Position numbers and translations under genes: made by a program. Of a DNA stretch of 48,048 bases, positions 7,691 to 16,427 are shown one piece after another. Numbering within the stretch: the stretch's first letter is position 1; each line of letters begins with the position of its first letter. Source of the DNA: Phycisphaerales bacterium. GTDB lineage: Bacteria; Planctomycetota; Phycisphaerae; UBA1845. The notes below the pieces were generated by a model that saw only the letters and a program-made list of their open reading frames with translations, ran no database searches and had not been told where the DNA came from. The stretch spans positions 1 through 48,048 of the forward strand of contig JADZBE010000002.1 of the NCBI GenBank assembly GCA_020852275.1, read 5' to 3'.

Positions 7691-8632
7691 ATGCATACCA
7701 CCGACCTCAGCACATTCCGAAACGCCATACCTTACATTCGAGCCTACAAAGGGCGGACGTTCGTCATTAAGTTCGGCGGGCGTCTGTGCGAAACAGGTCC
7801 GGTTTTGGATCATCTGGTCGAGCAGTGTTCACTGCTCTATCAGCTTGGCATTCAAGTTGTGCTCGTTCACGGCGGCGGCGAGCAAGTGAACGCGCTGTGC
7901 GAGCGCATGGGGGTCGTGCCGCGCATGGCTGCGGGACGCCGCATTACCGATGCCGAGACGCTGCAGATCACAAAAATGGTATTTGCCGGCGCCGTCAATA
8001 CGGACGTGCTCGCGGCCTGCCGCGCCGGGCATTTGCCGGCCATGGGATTGTCCGGTGTGGACGCGGCACTGGTGTCCGTCAGGCGCCGCCCGCCCGTCAC
8101 CGTGCAAGAGCCGGCGTCCGCAAGCTCTTCGGGCACTTCATCCGTTGTGGATTACGGCTTTGTGGGCGACGTGATTGCGGTCAACCCCACGCCAATGCTG
8201 CATCTGCTGGCCGGAGGATTTGTTCCGGTCGTGTGTTCGCTGGCGGCGGACGACGCCGGGCAGGTCTACAATGTCAATGCAGACACGATTGCATCGGCGC
8301 TGGCCGTCGCTCTTAAAGCCGCCAAGTACTTTCTTCTCACCACTGTGGACGGGGTCATGGGGAACATTCATGACCCGGCCACGCTGTTTTCTCAATTAAG
8401 CATGGAGGACGTGGCAAATCTGGTGGCGAAGGGAGTGATCTCCGGCGGAATGCTGCCGAAGATGGAGGCCTGCCTTGCCGCATTGCGCGGCGGCGTGGAC
8501 CGCGTGCACATTGTCAACGGAGCATCGCACAACACGTTGCTGGCGGAAGTATTTACCAACTCCGGGTGCGGCACGCTTATCACGGCGCGGCGCAACTTGA
8601 ATAATGGGACCGAGGGGGCGCCTCCGGGATGA
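7691..8632 (+). CDS. argB: N-acylglutamate kinase
   Basis: Phosphorylates the gamma-carboxylate of N-acylglutamate with ATP. Amino-acid-kinase fold motifs are in order: VIKFGG near the start, LVHGGGEQVN, DYGFVGDV, YNVNADTIA and ISGGMLPKMEA, all typical of ArgB. The ATG at 7691 (peptide MHTTDLSTFRNAIPYI) is preferred over a TTG at 7649, whose extra 14 residues are hydrophobic and not typical of the family; neither has a strong ribosome site. 313 aa. The stop overlaps the next start (ATGA at 8629-8632), so translation is coupled to argE. A 156-bp spacer separates it from argF'. Confidence 0.93.
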   Translation: MHTTDLSTFRNAIPYIRAYKGRTFVIKFGGRLCETGPVLDHLVEQCSLLYQLGIQVVLVHGGGEQVNALCERMGVVPRMAAGRRITDAETLQITKMVFAGAVNTDVLAACRAGHLPAMGLSGVDAALVSVRRRPPVTVQEPASASSSGTSSVVDYGFVGDVIAVNPTPMLHLLAGGFVPVVCSLAADDAGQVYNVNADTIASALAVALKAAKYFLLTTVDGVMGNIHDPATLFSQLSMEDVANLVAKGVISGGMLPKMEACLAALRGGVDRVHIVNGASHNTLLAEVFTNSGCGTLITARRNLNNGTEGAPPG

Positions 8633-9711
8633 AGAATGGCAGCGCCATTGAACGCTTGATCGAGCTTTGTGCAATTCCCAGCGTTTCGCGCGCTGAGGAC
8701 GCCATCGCCACGCGCGTTGCGGACTGGCTTGCGTCCGTCGGCCTGCATGTTGAGCGGGAAGGCAACAACGTCTGGTGTGAGTTGGGAGATTGCGCTCGGC
8801 CTCGACTTCTGCTCAATTCCCATCTTGACACGGTTGCTCCCGGCAGCGGCTGGACGGGAGATCCATGGACCCCGAGGCAAAGCAAAGGAGTGATAACGGC
8901 TTTGGGCGCCAATGACGCCAAGGGCTGCGTCTGCGCCATGCTGCATGGGGTTTTGGAATTGCACGCGAGATTGCAGAAGGGAGTGCCGCTGGGTGGGACC
9001 GTCGTACTGGCTTTGACCGCGGAGGAAGAGATCAGCGGGCAAGGCCTGGGGACGGTGCTTCCGCGACTGGGGCCGATCGACGCCGCGCTGGTGGGCGAGC
9101 CGACCGGGCTGATACCCATGACGGCGCAGCGCGGCTTGCTGATTCTCCGCCTGGTCGCGCGCGGGCGTGCGGGCCATCCGGCACACATCCAACCTGATCG
9201 GGAGACCAACGCGATCTACATTGCGGCCGGGGACATGGTTGCATTGAAAGCCTTTCAGTGGGGTCCGTCGCATCCGCTGCTGGGAGACTGCCACGCCCAC
9301 GCCACTCAGATTCAAGGAGGCATTGCGCGCAACGTTATCCCGGATGCGTGTGAAATCTATGTGGATGTCCGGACGACTCCGCTGCAACCACATGGCCTGA
9401 CCGTGGAGCGGCTGCGCGCGGCGTTGAAAAGCGAGGTTCACATTCATAGCGATCGGCTTGTCCCCATAGAAACCGCCGCCGGCGCCGTCATTGTGGAAGC
9501 CGTGCGCGATGCGATTCTTGGCGCCATTCCCACTGGCAGTCCCGCAATGAGCGACATGGTGTTTTTGTCGGGCATTCCCTGCGTAAAAATCGGGCCGGGA
9601 GAGCCGCAGCGATCGCACACGGCGGATGAGTTCATCCTGGAGAACGAGCTGAAGGCCGGAGTTGAGGCGTATGCGAGCATTGTCCGCAGGTACTTTGGCC
9701 GGATGCGGTGA
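8629..9711 (+). CDS. argE: M20-family acylcitrulline/acylornithine deacylase
   Basis: Zinc hydrolase that removes the acyl group in arginine synthesis. The metal ligands of the M20 family are visible: His65 and Asp67 in NSHLDTV, Asp96 in GANDAKG, the Glu pair 132-133 in TAEEE, Glu157 in GEPTG and His330 in RSHTADE; the dimerisation lid lies between. In organisms with an acylornithine carbamoyltransferase the substrate is acylcitrulline, and the position between argB and argH supports that here. Full length at 360 aa. It overlaps argB by four bases (ATGA). DapE-like specificity is a less likely alternative given the context. Confidence 0.88.
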   Translation: MKNGSAIERLIELCAIPSVSRAEDAIATRVADWLASVGLHVEREGNNVWCELGDCARPRLLLNSHLDTVAPGSGWTGDPWTPRQSKGVITALGANDAKGCVCAMLHGVLELHARLQKGVPLGGTVVLALTAEEEISGQGLGTVLPRLGPIDAALVGEPTGLIPMTAQRGLLILRLVARGRAGHPAHIQPDRETNAIYIAAGDMVALKAFQWGPSHPLLGDCHAHATQIQGGIARNVIPDACEIYVDVRTTPLQPHGLTVERLRAALKSEVHIHSDRLVPIETAAGAVIVEAVRDAILGAIPTGSPAMSDMVFLSGIPCVKIGPGEPQRSHTADEFILENELKAGVEAYASIVRRYFGRMR

Positions 9712-9758
9712 TGAATTGTGGGAGGAACGCGATGGTTTGTGGAATGCTGGGAGGCGCG

Positions 9759-9907
9759 CACAGGTTATAAACCTGTGCTACACACACCGGTTGGAAACCG
9801 GTGCCACACACAAATTGTAGCCTGTGCTACACACACCGGTTGGAAACCGGTGCCACACACAGGTTGTAGCCTGTGCTACACTCACCGGTTGGAAACCGGT
9901 GCCGCAC
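9759..9907. repeat. REP palindrome array, 49-bp tandem period
   Basis: Between argE and argH lies an array of hairpins: CACAGGTT-ATA-AACCTGTG (9759-9777), then three copies of CACCGGTTGGAAACCGGTG at 9785-9803, 9834-9852 and 9883-9901, spaced exactly 49 bp. The linkers contain GTAGCCTGTGCTACACA. The same palindromes flank the transposase embedded in purH (17549-17648 and 18151-18195). These are REP sequences of one family; no T-run follows, so termination is not the evident function, although a stem-loop in the operon mRNA could affect argE/argH expression. Confidence 0.88.
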
Positions 9908-9956
9908 ATGCTGGATCGGTTTCTTGTAGTGCGGCAGTCTGAGAATGCACGGTACC

Positions 9957-11333
9957 ATGAGTCAGAGTGCAAAGTCATTGTGGGATAAGGGCGGGTCGAT
10001 TGACGCGCTGGTACACCGGTTCACCGTCGGCGACGATCCGCAGTGCGACCGCCGGCTGGTGCATTGGGATTGCGTCGGCTCGGCGGCGCACGCCAGAGTC
10101 CTGCATTGCGCCGGTCTGCTTACCGCAGAAGAGCTGGCCGCACTGCTGTCAGGCTTGAGGGAGATCGACGCACGGGCGGCGGTGGATCAATTTGAGATTT
10201 CCGTTGGACAGGAAGACGTCCACACGGCCATCGAGGCGTTTCTTACCTCGTATGTGGGCGAGGCAGGCCAGAAGATTCACACAGGCCGTTCGCGGAACGA
10301 TCAGATTGCCATGGCCATGCGGTTGTTCATGCGCCACCATGTTTTCGTTCGTCTGAAGGATCTTCAGGCGTTTGTTCAATCCTGCGTTCAAAGGGCGCTG
10401 TCGGACGGCGCCGTGCCCATGCCGGGTTACACGCATTTGCAACCGGCGATGCCGTCGAGCATGGGCATGTGGTTGTGCGCGTTTGCGGAGGCGGGCATGG
10501 AGCAAGTGCGCGCGGGGTTGCACGTGTTGACGCAGCTCGACTGCTGCCCCCTGGGCACGGGCGCGGGGTTTGGCGTTCCGCTGCCGTTGGATCGCAGCTA
10601 CGCGGCGGCGCTCACGGGATTCAGCCGCGTGCAGCGCAACCCGATCGACGTCCAGAACAGCCGAGGGCGATACGAGGCATGCTTCGCCCGCCACGCCGCG
10701 GACATCGGCGACATTCTGGAAAAGTTCGCGTGGGACCTGATTCTTTACTCGACGCACGAGTTCGGCTTCATCGCGCTGCCGGCGGAGATGACGACGGGTT
10801 CCTCAATCATGCCGCAGAAGCGCAATCCGGACGCCTTGGAGCTGATGCGCGCCCGCGCCGCCCGGATGCGATCCTGGTCGCGCGAGATCGACGACATCCG
10901 CGGCAAGCTGCCGTCGAGCTATCACCGCGACCTGCAGCTTACCAAGGCGCCGACCCTGCGCATCGCCGATGAGGTCGCGGACATGCTGCGCATCGCGGCG
11001 CGCGTGGTGGAAGCCTTCGAGATTCGTCACGACCGCCTCCGGCAGGCGATGCTTCCCGAGCTTTACGCCACGCAAGCGGCATACGATCTCGTGCGGCAGG
11101 GCGTTCCGTTTCGCCAAGCCTACCGCAAGGTCGCGGAGCAGATCCACGACGGCTCGTTCCACCCGGACACCGCGAGACCCTCAAATGCCAGCACGGATGC
11201 CGGCGCCGCGTGGGAGCTGGCGGACAACGTGGAGGCGATCCGCGGCGAGGCCGATTCGCTCATGCGGGACGTCGACGCCCGGCGCGATCAGATCGCGCAG
11301 TTGGAAACCGACGTGCTGACGGCGCCCGCCTGA
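9957..11333 (+). CDS. argH: Argininosuccinate lyase
   Basis: Splits argininosuccinate into arginine and fumarate, the last step of the pathway. Fumarase/aspartase superfamily signature GSSIMPQKRNPD is at about residues 281-292, the catalytic His lies in GYTHLQPAMP (about 160), and HTGRSRNDQ is at 108-116. The N-terminus (KSLWDKGGSIDALVHRFTVGDD) is of the Bacteroidetes style. ATG 9957 is taken; ATG 9945 in the same frame would add four residues, and neither has a clear Shine-Dalgarno site. 458 aa. It ends 5 bp from the stop of the convergent transporter gene. Confidence 0.93.
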   Translation: MSQSAKSLWDKGGSIDALVHRFTVGDDPQCDRRLVHWDCVGSAAHARVLHCAGLLTAEELAALLSGLREIDARAAVDQFEISVGQEDVHTAIEAFLTSYVGEAGQKIHTGRSRNDQIAMAMRLFMRHHVFVRLKDLQAFVQSCVQRALSDGAVPMPGYTHLQPAMPSSMGMWLCAFAEAGMEQVRAGLHVLTQLDCCPLGTGAGFGVPLPLDRSYAAALTGFSRVQRNPIDVQNSRGRYEACFARHAADIGDILEKFAWDLILYSTHEFGFIALPAEMTTGSSIMPQKRNPDALELMRARAARMRSWSREIDDIRGKLPSSYHRDLQLTKAPTLRIADEVADMLRIAARVVEAFEIRHDRLRQAMLPELYATQAAYDLVRQGVPFRQAYRKVAEQIHDGSFHPDTARPSNASTDAGAAWELADNVEAIRGEADSLMRDVDARRDQIAQLETDVLTAPA

Positions 11334-11338
11334 GCCGG

Positions 11339-12919
11339 TCACGCGTTCATGTCGCTCCAGCGCTTGGCGCGCTGTCCGAAGATGGCCAGCGCAATCGCCG
11401 ATACCGCGCCGATCGCAGCAAACGGAATCCACACATAGTACTGCGGATCATACGTCTCCCACAGAAGTTTCGTGGCCGCCGTCGCATCGAGACCGCTCAA
11501 CTCCTGGAGCTTGGTCATGGCGTCGGGGCGCTCGATCCCCAACAGCTTGGGCAGCGAAGCGAGGTTCTGGTCCCAAGTCAGCCCCTGCCCCTTCGGCGTG
11601 TGCTCAAGGATGTATCGCAGCGCCAGCGTCGCCTTCTCGCCGAACCGGCCATAAACGATTCCCGCCAGCCAGGAACCGAGAAAAATGCCCACACCCACGG
11701 GAATGTTGACGTATCCGAGGTACAGCCCCTTCTTCCCGGGCGGCGCGATCAATCCGAGGTACTCGCTCTTTTTGGGCCCGGTCGTCATCTCGCCCAGCGA
11801 AAAGAACACGATGCCCAGCGCGAGCATCCACGGGCTCATGGTCAGCCCGGCCACCAGCACGCCCGTCGTGGCGAGCAACATGCCGCCGAGCATCGCGGTC
11901 AGCGTGCGCATCCGCCGCGTCAGCCAGGCCATGCCGACGACGCCGAGGATGATGCAGAAGGAGTTGATGCTGAGCAGGACGTTCTGCGGAATCATGTAGC
12001 CGCGCGGCGTCTCGTCCGTCAGGGCGTTGAACAACTTTTTCGGAAGCCACCGCAGCCCTTCGGCCATGGGCGAGCTGTCCACCCAGTCGGAGATGAAGTT
12101 CGGCTGAAGGTCCCAGAGCTGGTACATCATCATCCAGAAGCCGGACATGATGATCAGCCAGACCAGCAGGCGGACGTTCAGGATGTTGACCAGCGTTTTC
12201 CACATCACCTGCGCGAGCGAATCCGTCTTTTCTCCGCCGGTTGGCACGTCGCTGAAAGTCGGGAGAATCAGGAAGTTCAGCGCCATGAAGCCGGCGCTGC
12301 AAAGGAAGAGCATCCGCCAGGCCTGCGGCGTGTGCTCGTCGGCGAGGAAGATCGCAGGCAGGTAATGTCCCGCGAAGGCGCCGACGTTTACCACCCAGTA
12401 AAACAGCCCCCAGCCGACGGAGGAGTTCTCCTTGGTGAGAACATTCGCCAGAGACCCCTGAATGCTCGGCTTGAAGAAGGCGGTGCCGGAAGCGAGCACC
12501 ATGATGGAGCAGAACAGCGTCCAGAAATTGGATCGATCCAGGGCCGAGACGTTCCCGGAGGCCGGCAGCCACACGATGTCGCGCAGCAGCGCTACGAGCA
12601 GATATCCGACGGTCATCATTGAGATGGCAAACGTCATGGTTCGCTTGTAGCCGTAGCGATCCGCGAAGCCCCCGGTGGCGATCGGCAGGATCGACTGAAA
12701 CACCGCCCACCAACTGTAGATCAAGCCCTTGTCCTTGGCGGTCAGGTGCAGCCCGCCGGGGTCGTCGGCCTGCATGATGTAGATCGGCGCCATCACCCTC
12801 AGCGTGTAGAACGCGAGGCGCTCGAACATCTCGATGGTGTTGAGCATCCAGAAGGCCCGGCTGAATGCCGGCTTGGGCGCGGGGGCGATGAAGTCGGACG
12901 ACGCGGCCGGATTCGACAT
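11339..12919 (-). CDS. MFS transporter, POT/PTR-like
   Basis: Polytopic inner-membrane transporter of 526 aa with about twelve or more hydrophobic segments. The segment ASGTAFFKPSIQGSLANV, FADRYGYKRTMTFA after the second helix and the stretch LGEMTTGPKKSEYLG resemble the proton-coupled oligopeptide transporter (POT/PTR2) branch of the major facilitator superfamily, in which FF(K/R)PNI is conserved. A long soluble loop near the C-terminus (after GRFGEKATLAL) is unusual. The substrate is unknown: a peptide is possible, but the ExxERFxYY motif of true POTs is only partly present (EMFERLAFYTLR). Starts at ATG 12919, convergent with argH. Confidence 0.78.
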   Translation of the reverse strand: MSNPAASSDFIAPAPKPAFSRAFWMLNTIEMFERLAFYTLRVMAPIYIMQADDPGGLHLTAKDKGLIYSWWAVFQSILPIATGGFADRYGYKRTMTFAISMMTVGYLLVALLRDIVWLPASGNVSALDRSNFWTLFCSIMVLASGTAFFKPSIQGSLANVLTKENSSVGWGLFYWVVNVGAFAGHYLPAIFLADEHTPQAWRMLFLCSAGFMALNFLILPTFSDVPTGGEKTDSLAQVMWKTLVNILNVRLLVWLIIMSGFWMMMYQLWDLQPNFISDWVDSSPMAEGLRWLPKKLFNALTDETPRGYMIPQNVLLSINSFCIILGVVGMAWLTRRMRTLTAMLGGMLLATTGVLVAGLTMSPWMLALGIVFFSLGEMTTGPKKSEYLGLIAPPGKKGLYLGYVNIPVGVGIFLGSWLAGIVYGRFGEKATLALRYILEHTPKGQGLTWDQNLASLPKLLGIERPDAMTKLQELSGLDATAATKLLWETYDPQYYVWIPFAAIGAVSAIALAIFGQRAKRWSDMNA

Positions 12920-13448
12920 GTCATGTCCTTTCAGGATCGTTGATGCAGGCGCTGGTGCCCAGGATCTGTGCTACATGCTCTTCCGCCCAGGATCGCTGCT
13001 ACATGCTCTTCCGCACGGCGCCCGGCGCCCCGGTGCCTCGCCGGCGGGCGGATGATAGCCGTCTTGCCATGCCGGACAAACCAGGCGCCGCAGGTCTCCT
13101 TTGCCGTCGGAAACCTTCCTCGCTTGCGCCTTGGGTTCTGATCAGGGACCCGACTGGGCCTTTTGGAACCCGAAGCGAAAGCGAGGGTCTCTAGCCGTCC
13201 CGCAAGACGCCGGTCATCTGCCCACCGCCGGTCCCTTCCCATCCCCGATCCTCCGCTGCGGCAACGTTAACGGATCGTGAATTCTCCAGGGTGCGACCGC
13301 TTGCAGCGCGGCGCGCCTTACCGAATCAGAAGCAGGCCGCTAGACTGCAGGGCGTTCCCCTCCGGCGACGGGCGGGTTTGCTCCGCCGCGCGGATGATCG
13401 CGGATCGCTCGATGCGGGGAGCTTTGACGCTTGATCTGGAATCCGACC
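12920..13448. other. Intergenic region with 28-bp duplication and dispersed repeat
   Basis: About 530 bp between the divergent transporter and EEP genes. A 28-bp segment containing GCTACATGCTCTTCCG is duplicated in tandem (12958-12985 and 12986-13013, two mismatches). At 13166-13184 GAACCCGAAGCGAAAGCGA occurs; its exact reverse complement is at 42825-42843. No convincing gene, tRNA or terminator is visible; promoters for both flanking genes should lie here. Confidence 0.6.
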
Positions 13449-14738
13449 ATGAAACACAAGAGAGACTCGCGTCTGCCCATCCTCCTTGCGGCGATCATGA
13501 CAGGCCTTGCGGGCTTCAGGGCCGCAGCGGACCCGCCGCTGGGACCGGACGAGGGCCGGCCCGCCGTCCTGTGGGATCATGCGGATGAGGTCGTGGGGCG
13601 GACGGCCTTTGTGTACGGCCAGGTCGTGGACGTGGGGCATACGCAGAAGCTGAACTTCCTCAACTTCGCTCCGCGCCCACAGGACGCGTTCACGGCTGTC
13701 ATTCCCGCCGCGGCCCTTGCCAAGTTCAAGCCGGACTTGGAGTCGCTCTACCTGAACAAGTTCGTTCGCGTGCGCGGGCTGGTGAAGACGTACCGCGGCC
13801 ATGCCGAGATCGAGGTTGCCGATCCCGCACAGGTCCAAGTTCTCGACAAGCTTCCGGAACTCAAGCCGCTGGGACGGCTCCGCACCGAGCCGATGACGAG
13901 CGTCACCGTGGCGACCTTCAACATCCTGAACCTCTTCGACGACTTTGACGATCCCGATCGCGCCGACGAAGGCACGGAGCCGAAGCCCAAGGCGCAGATG
14001 GAGCGCGTGGCCAAGGCGATCCGTGAGCTGAATGCCGATGTCGTGGCACTGGAGGAGATCGAGACGCGCGAGTACCTGCACCGGTTCGTCGATGCCTTTC
14101 TGCCGGACCTCGGCTATCAGGTTGTCGAGATCGAGGGGAATGATCCGCGCGGGATCGACGTGGCCGTGCTGTCCCGCGTGCCGGTCGGCGCGGTGACGTC
14201 GCATCGGCACCTGAGCTTCCCGGACGCGACGGGCAAGCCGTCAAGGTTCAAGCGCGACCTGCTGTCCGTCACGATCGAGCCCCCCGGCGGCGAAGCCTTC
14301 GACGTCTGGGTCGTTCATCTGCAGAGCAATTACGAAGGCAAGGAATACGCCGAGCCGGTGCGCCTCGGTGAAGCGCGCAAGGTCCGCAGCCTCCTCGATC
14401 AGCGGCTCAAGGCCGATCCTAAGGCGCGGATCCTCATCATGGGCGACTTCAACGACGTATGGGAGAGCGCGGGCGTGAAGGCGATCGTAGGCGACGGCGC
14501 GACGGCGCTGAAGTGCTTCGCCGAAGAACTGCCCACCGATGCGCGGATCACGTATTCCAAGGAGCCTTACCGCAGCATGATCGACTTCATCCTCGCCACG
14601 CCCGCCATGGCGGAGCGTTACATGCCGGGTACCTACCGCATCATCGCCGGCTCGGAAGAGACGCTGGGTTCAGACCACTGCCCGGTGTCCGCGAAGTTCA
14701 AGACCGGCATGAGCGAGCCTGCGCCGGAGAGAAACTGA
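13449..14738 (+). CDS. Secreted endonuclease/exonuclease/phosphatase-family protein
   Basis: 429-aa exported protein. A signal peptide follows ATG 13449 (MKHKRDSRLPILLAAIMTGL, then a cleavage region around AGFRAAADPP). Residues about 35-140 form a beta-rich domain (GRTAFVYGQVVDVG...LYLNKFVRVRGLVKTY) that looks OB-like. The EEP catalytic domain follows: Asn158 in TFNILN, Glu202 in VVALEEIE, GDFND at 332-336 and Asp409-His410 in GSDHCPV, all the metal and acid-base positions of the DNase I/sphingomyelinase fold. It could act on extracellular nucleic acids or phosphodiesters. A TTG at 13431 would add six residues before the signal peptide and is less likely. Confidence 0.85.
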   Translation: MKHKRDSRLPILLAAIMTGLAGFRAAADPPLGPDEGRPAVLWDHADEVVGRTAFVYGQVVDVGHTQKLNFLNFAPRPQDAFTAVIPAAALAKFKPDLESLYLNKFVRVRGLVKTYRGHAEIEVADPAQVQVLDKLPELKPLGRLRTEPMTSVTVATFNILNLFDDFDDPDRADEGTEPKPKAQMERVAKAIRELNADVVALEEIETREYLHRFVDAFLPDLGYQVVEIEGNDPRGIDVAVLSRVPVGAVTSHRHLSFPDATGKPSRFKRDLLSVTIEPPGGEAFDVWVVHLQSNYEGKEYAEPVRLGEARKVRSLLDQRLKADPKARILIMGDFNDVWESAGVKAIVGDGATALKCFAEELPTDARITYSKEPYRSMIDFILATPAMAERYMPGTYRIIAGSEETLGSDHCPVSAKFKTGMSEPAPERN

Positions 14739-14785
14739 GCGAACCGCCGCGCCCAGTGCAGGCAAGACCGTGCGGGGCGCCCGAC

Positions 14786-16207
14786 CTAGCGTCCCGGCTG
14801 CGCCCCCAGGCTCGCCACGAAGCGGTCGTTGTCCGGGTGCTTCTCCATCGCCGTCAGCAGCGTCGTCATGGACTGCTCCAGCCCGCGCTCGGTAAGCGAG
14901 CGTCGCAGGCGGTGCGAGGCGGCCAGCGCCGCGGGGGTCAGCAGCAGTTCCTCCTTGCGCGTCCCGGACTGGTTGAGGTCGATCGCGGGCCAGATCCGCT
15001 TGTTGGCCAGCTCCCGCGTCAGCACGATCTCCATGTTTCCCGTGCCCTTGAACTCGTTGAAAATCACCTCGTCCATCCGGCTGCCGGTGTCGATCAGCGC
15101 GGTGCCCATGATCGTCAGCGAGCCGCCGTTCTCGATGTTGCGCGCCGCGCCGAAGATAGCCTTCGGCTCCGCCAGCGCCCGGACGTCGATCCCGCCGGAC
15201 ATGGTGCGCCCCGCGCCGGTCAGCGCGGCGTTGAACGCGCGGCCAAGGCGGGTGATGGAATCCAGCAGGATGATGATGTTGCGGCCGGTCTCCGCGTAAC
15301 GCCGCGCCTTCTCGATCATCAGGCGGGCGATGCGGATGTGGCTGGCGGCGTCGTGGTCGTTGCTGCTGGCGATAACCTCGCCGCGCACGTTGCGGCGCAT
15401 GTCCGTGACTTCCTCCGGCCGCTCGTCGATGAGGAGCACCATCATGTACGTGTCGGGGTGGTTGACGGCGATGCCGTGCGCCATCTGCTGAAGGAGGATC
15501 GTCTTGCCGGTGCGCGGCGGCGCGACGATCAGCCCGCGCTGCCCGAAACCGATCGGCGTCATCAGGTCCACGATGCGCATCGTCGTCGGACCGCCCGGCG
15601 TCTCGAAGCGGATGCGCTCCCGCGGGTCGATGGCCGTCAAGTCCTCGAAAGGCCGTGTTTCCAGATACGCCTCGGGCGGCTGGTCGTTGATGCTCTCGAT
15701 CTCGATCAGACGCGGACCCTGATGCCGGCCGCCGTCCTGAGGGCGGCGTCCGTCGCGCTGGTTTGCCCGACCGTCGCGATGGTTGGACCGCCCGTCACGG
15801 TTGTTGGATCGCCCGTCACGCCGGTCGGATCGACCATCCTGTCGGCCCGATCGACCGTCCTGCCGGCCTGATCGATGCCCGTTACGCCCGTGCCGCGAGT
15901 CTGCCCCCGCCGGCGACTGCGTGGAGGTCTCCGATGCGGATGCACCCGACGAGGCGGAGTTCGCCGCTGCACCTGCGGACTCGTCGCTTGCGATCTTGCC
16001 CGCAACGGTCTCCCCGCCGCGCAGGTTCCATCGCTTCGCCAGCTCCGCGGGCACGAAGCAGTCGCCGGGCCGGATGGCGTAGTTCTGCTCGGGCCGGCGG
16101 AGAAAACCGCTGCCCTTCTCCAGGCGCTCGAAGGTTCCGCCGGCCTTGTCAGCGGCGGGTTGGACCTTCTCCACGTTTGTTCCACGCGATTCCATCGGAG
16201 TTGTCAT
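14786..16207 (-). CDS. rho: Transcription termination factor Rho with repeat insert
   Basis: ATP-driven RNA helicase that ends transcription. The RNA-binding OB fold is seen at GTFERLEKGSGFLRRPEQNY, followed by ATPase motifs: Walker A APPRTGKT (about residues 229-236), LLIDERPEEVTDM, IILLDSITRLGRAFN and the R-loop TGAGRTMSGGIDV. Between the OB fold and the ATPase core is a low-complexity insert with a 7-residue repeat (RDGRSN-like). ATG 16207 (MTTPMESRGTN) is chosen; an in-frame start at 16270 would add 21 residues. 473 aa. It lies 220 bp downstream of purH on the same strand and may be co-transcribed with it. Confidence 0.93.
   Translation of the reverse strand: MTTPMESRGTNVEKVQPAADKAGGTFERLEKGSGFLRRPEQNYAIRPGDCFVPAELAKRWNLRGGETVAGKIASDESAGAAANSASSGASASETSTQSPAGADSRHGRNGHRSGRQDGRSGRQDGRSDRRDGRSNNRDGRSNHRDGRANQRDGRRPQDGGRHQGPRLIEIESINDQPPEAYLETRPFEDLTAIDPRERIRFETPGGPTTMRIVDLMTPIGFGQRGLIVAPPRTGKTILLQQMAHGIAVNHPDTYMMVLLIDERPEEVTDMRRNVRGEVIASSNDHDAASHIRIARLMIEKARRYAETGRNIIILLDSITRLGRAFNAALTGAGRTMSGGIDVRALAEPKAIFGAARNIENGGSLTIMGTALIDTGSRMDEVIFNEFKGTGNMEIVLTRELANKRIWPAIDLNQSGTRKEELLLTPAALAASHRLRRSLTERGLEQSMTTLLTAMEKHPDNDRFVASLGAQPGR
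15728..15868 (-). repeat. 21-bp in-frame repeat inside rho
   Basis: Six to seven units of 21 bp encode a seven-residue repeat, DGRS plus a variable tri-residue containing N, H, Q, R or G, then a degenerate unit ending DGGRH. The resulting Arg/Gly/Asp-rich, disordered, positively charged segment lies between the RNA-binding and ATPase domains, where several high-G+C bacteria carry RG-rich inserts that bind RNA. The exact 21-bp period shows tandem expansion. Confidence 0.85.
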
Positions 16208-16427
16208 AGGTTCGTCGCAGGTTGTTTTGATACGGCGCCCCCGCGCCGGCTGAACACTCGTGAATCCCAAACACGGGGTTCCGCGCCCTCCTGGCGCGAG
16301 GTCGGCGAAGGGCAGTCAGCGTGTCGGTCGCGGCGCATGGGGTATGCGCTGACGACTTGGACCACGCAAGTTATACCGTCTTCCCGGCAGCAGGCAACAG
16401 AGGGGCGCCGGCCTCGTGCATCGAACA

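Noticed and set aside
8392..9618. Long minus-strand frame opposite argE
   Set aside because: Antisense shadow; argE carries all M20 metal ligands on the plus strand.
9759..9907. A CRISPR array
   Set aside because: The 49-bp period repeats as a whole, linkers included. There are no unique spacers and the hairpin units match REP elements elsewhere in the window; no cas gene is present.
11210..12622. Plus-strand frame opposite the MFS transporter
   Set aside because: It runs out of argH in another frame and is antisense to a clear membrane protein; composition is Arg/His/Gln-rich.
14459..15871. Plus-strand frame opposite rho
   Set aside because: Antisense to Rho with its intact ATPase motifs; no motif of its own.
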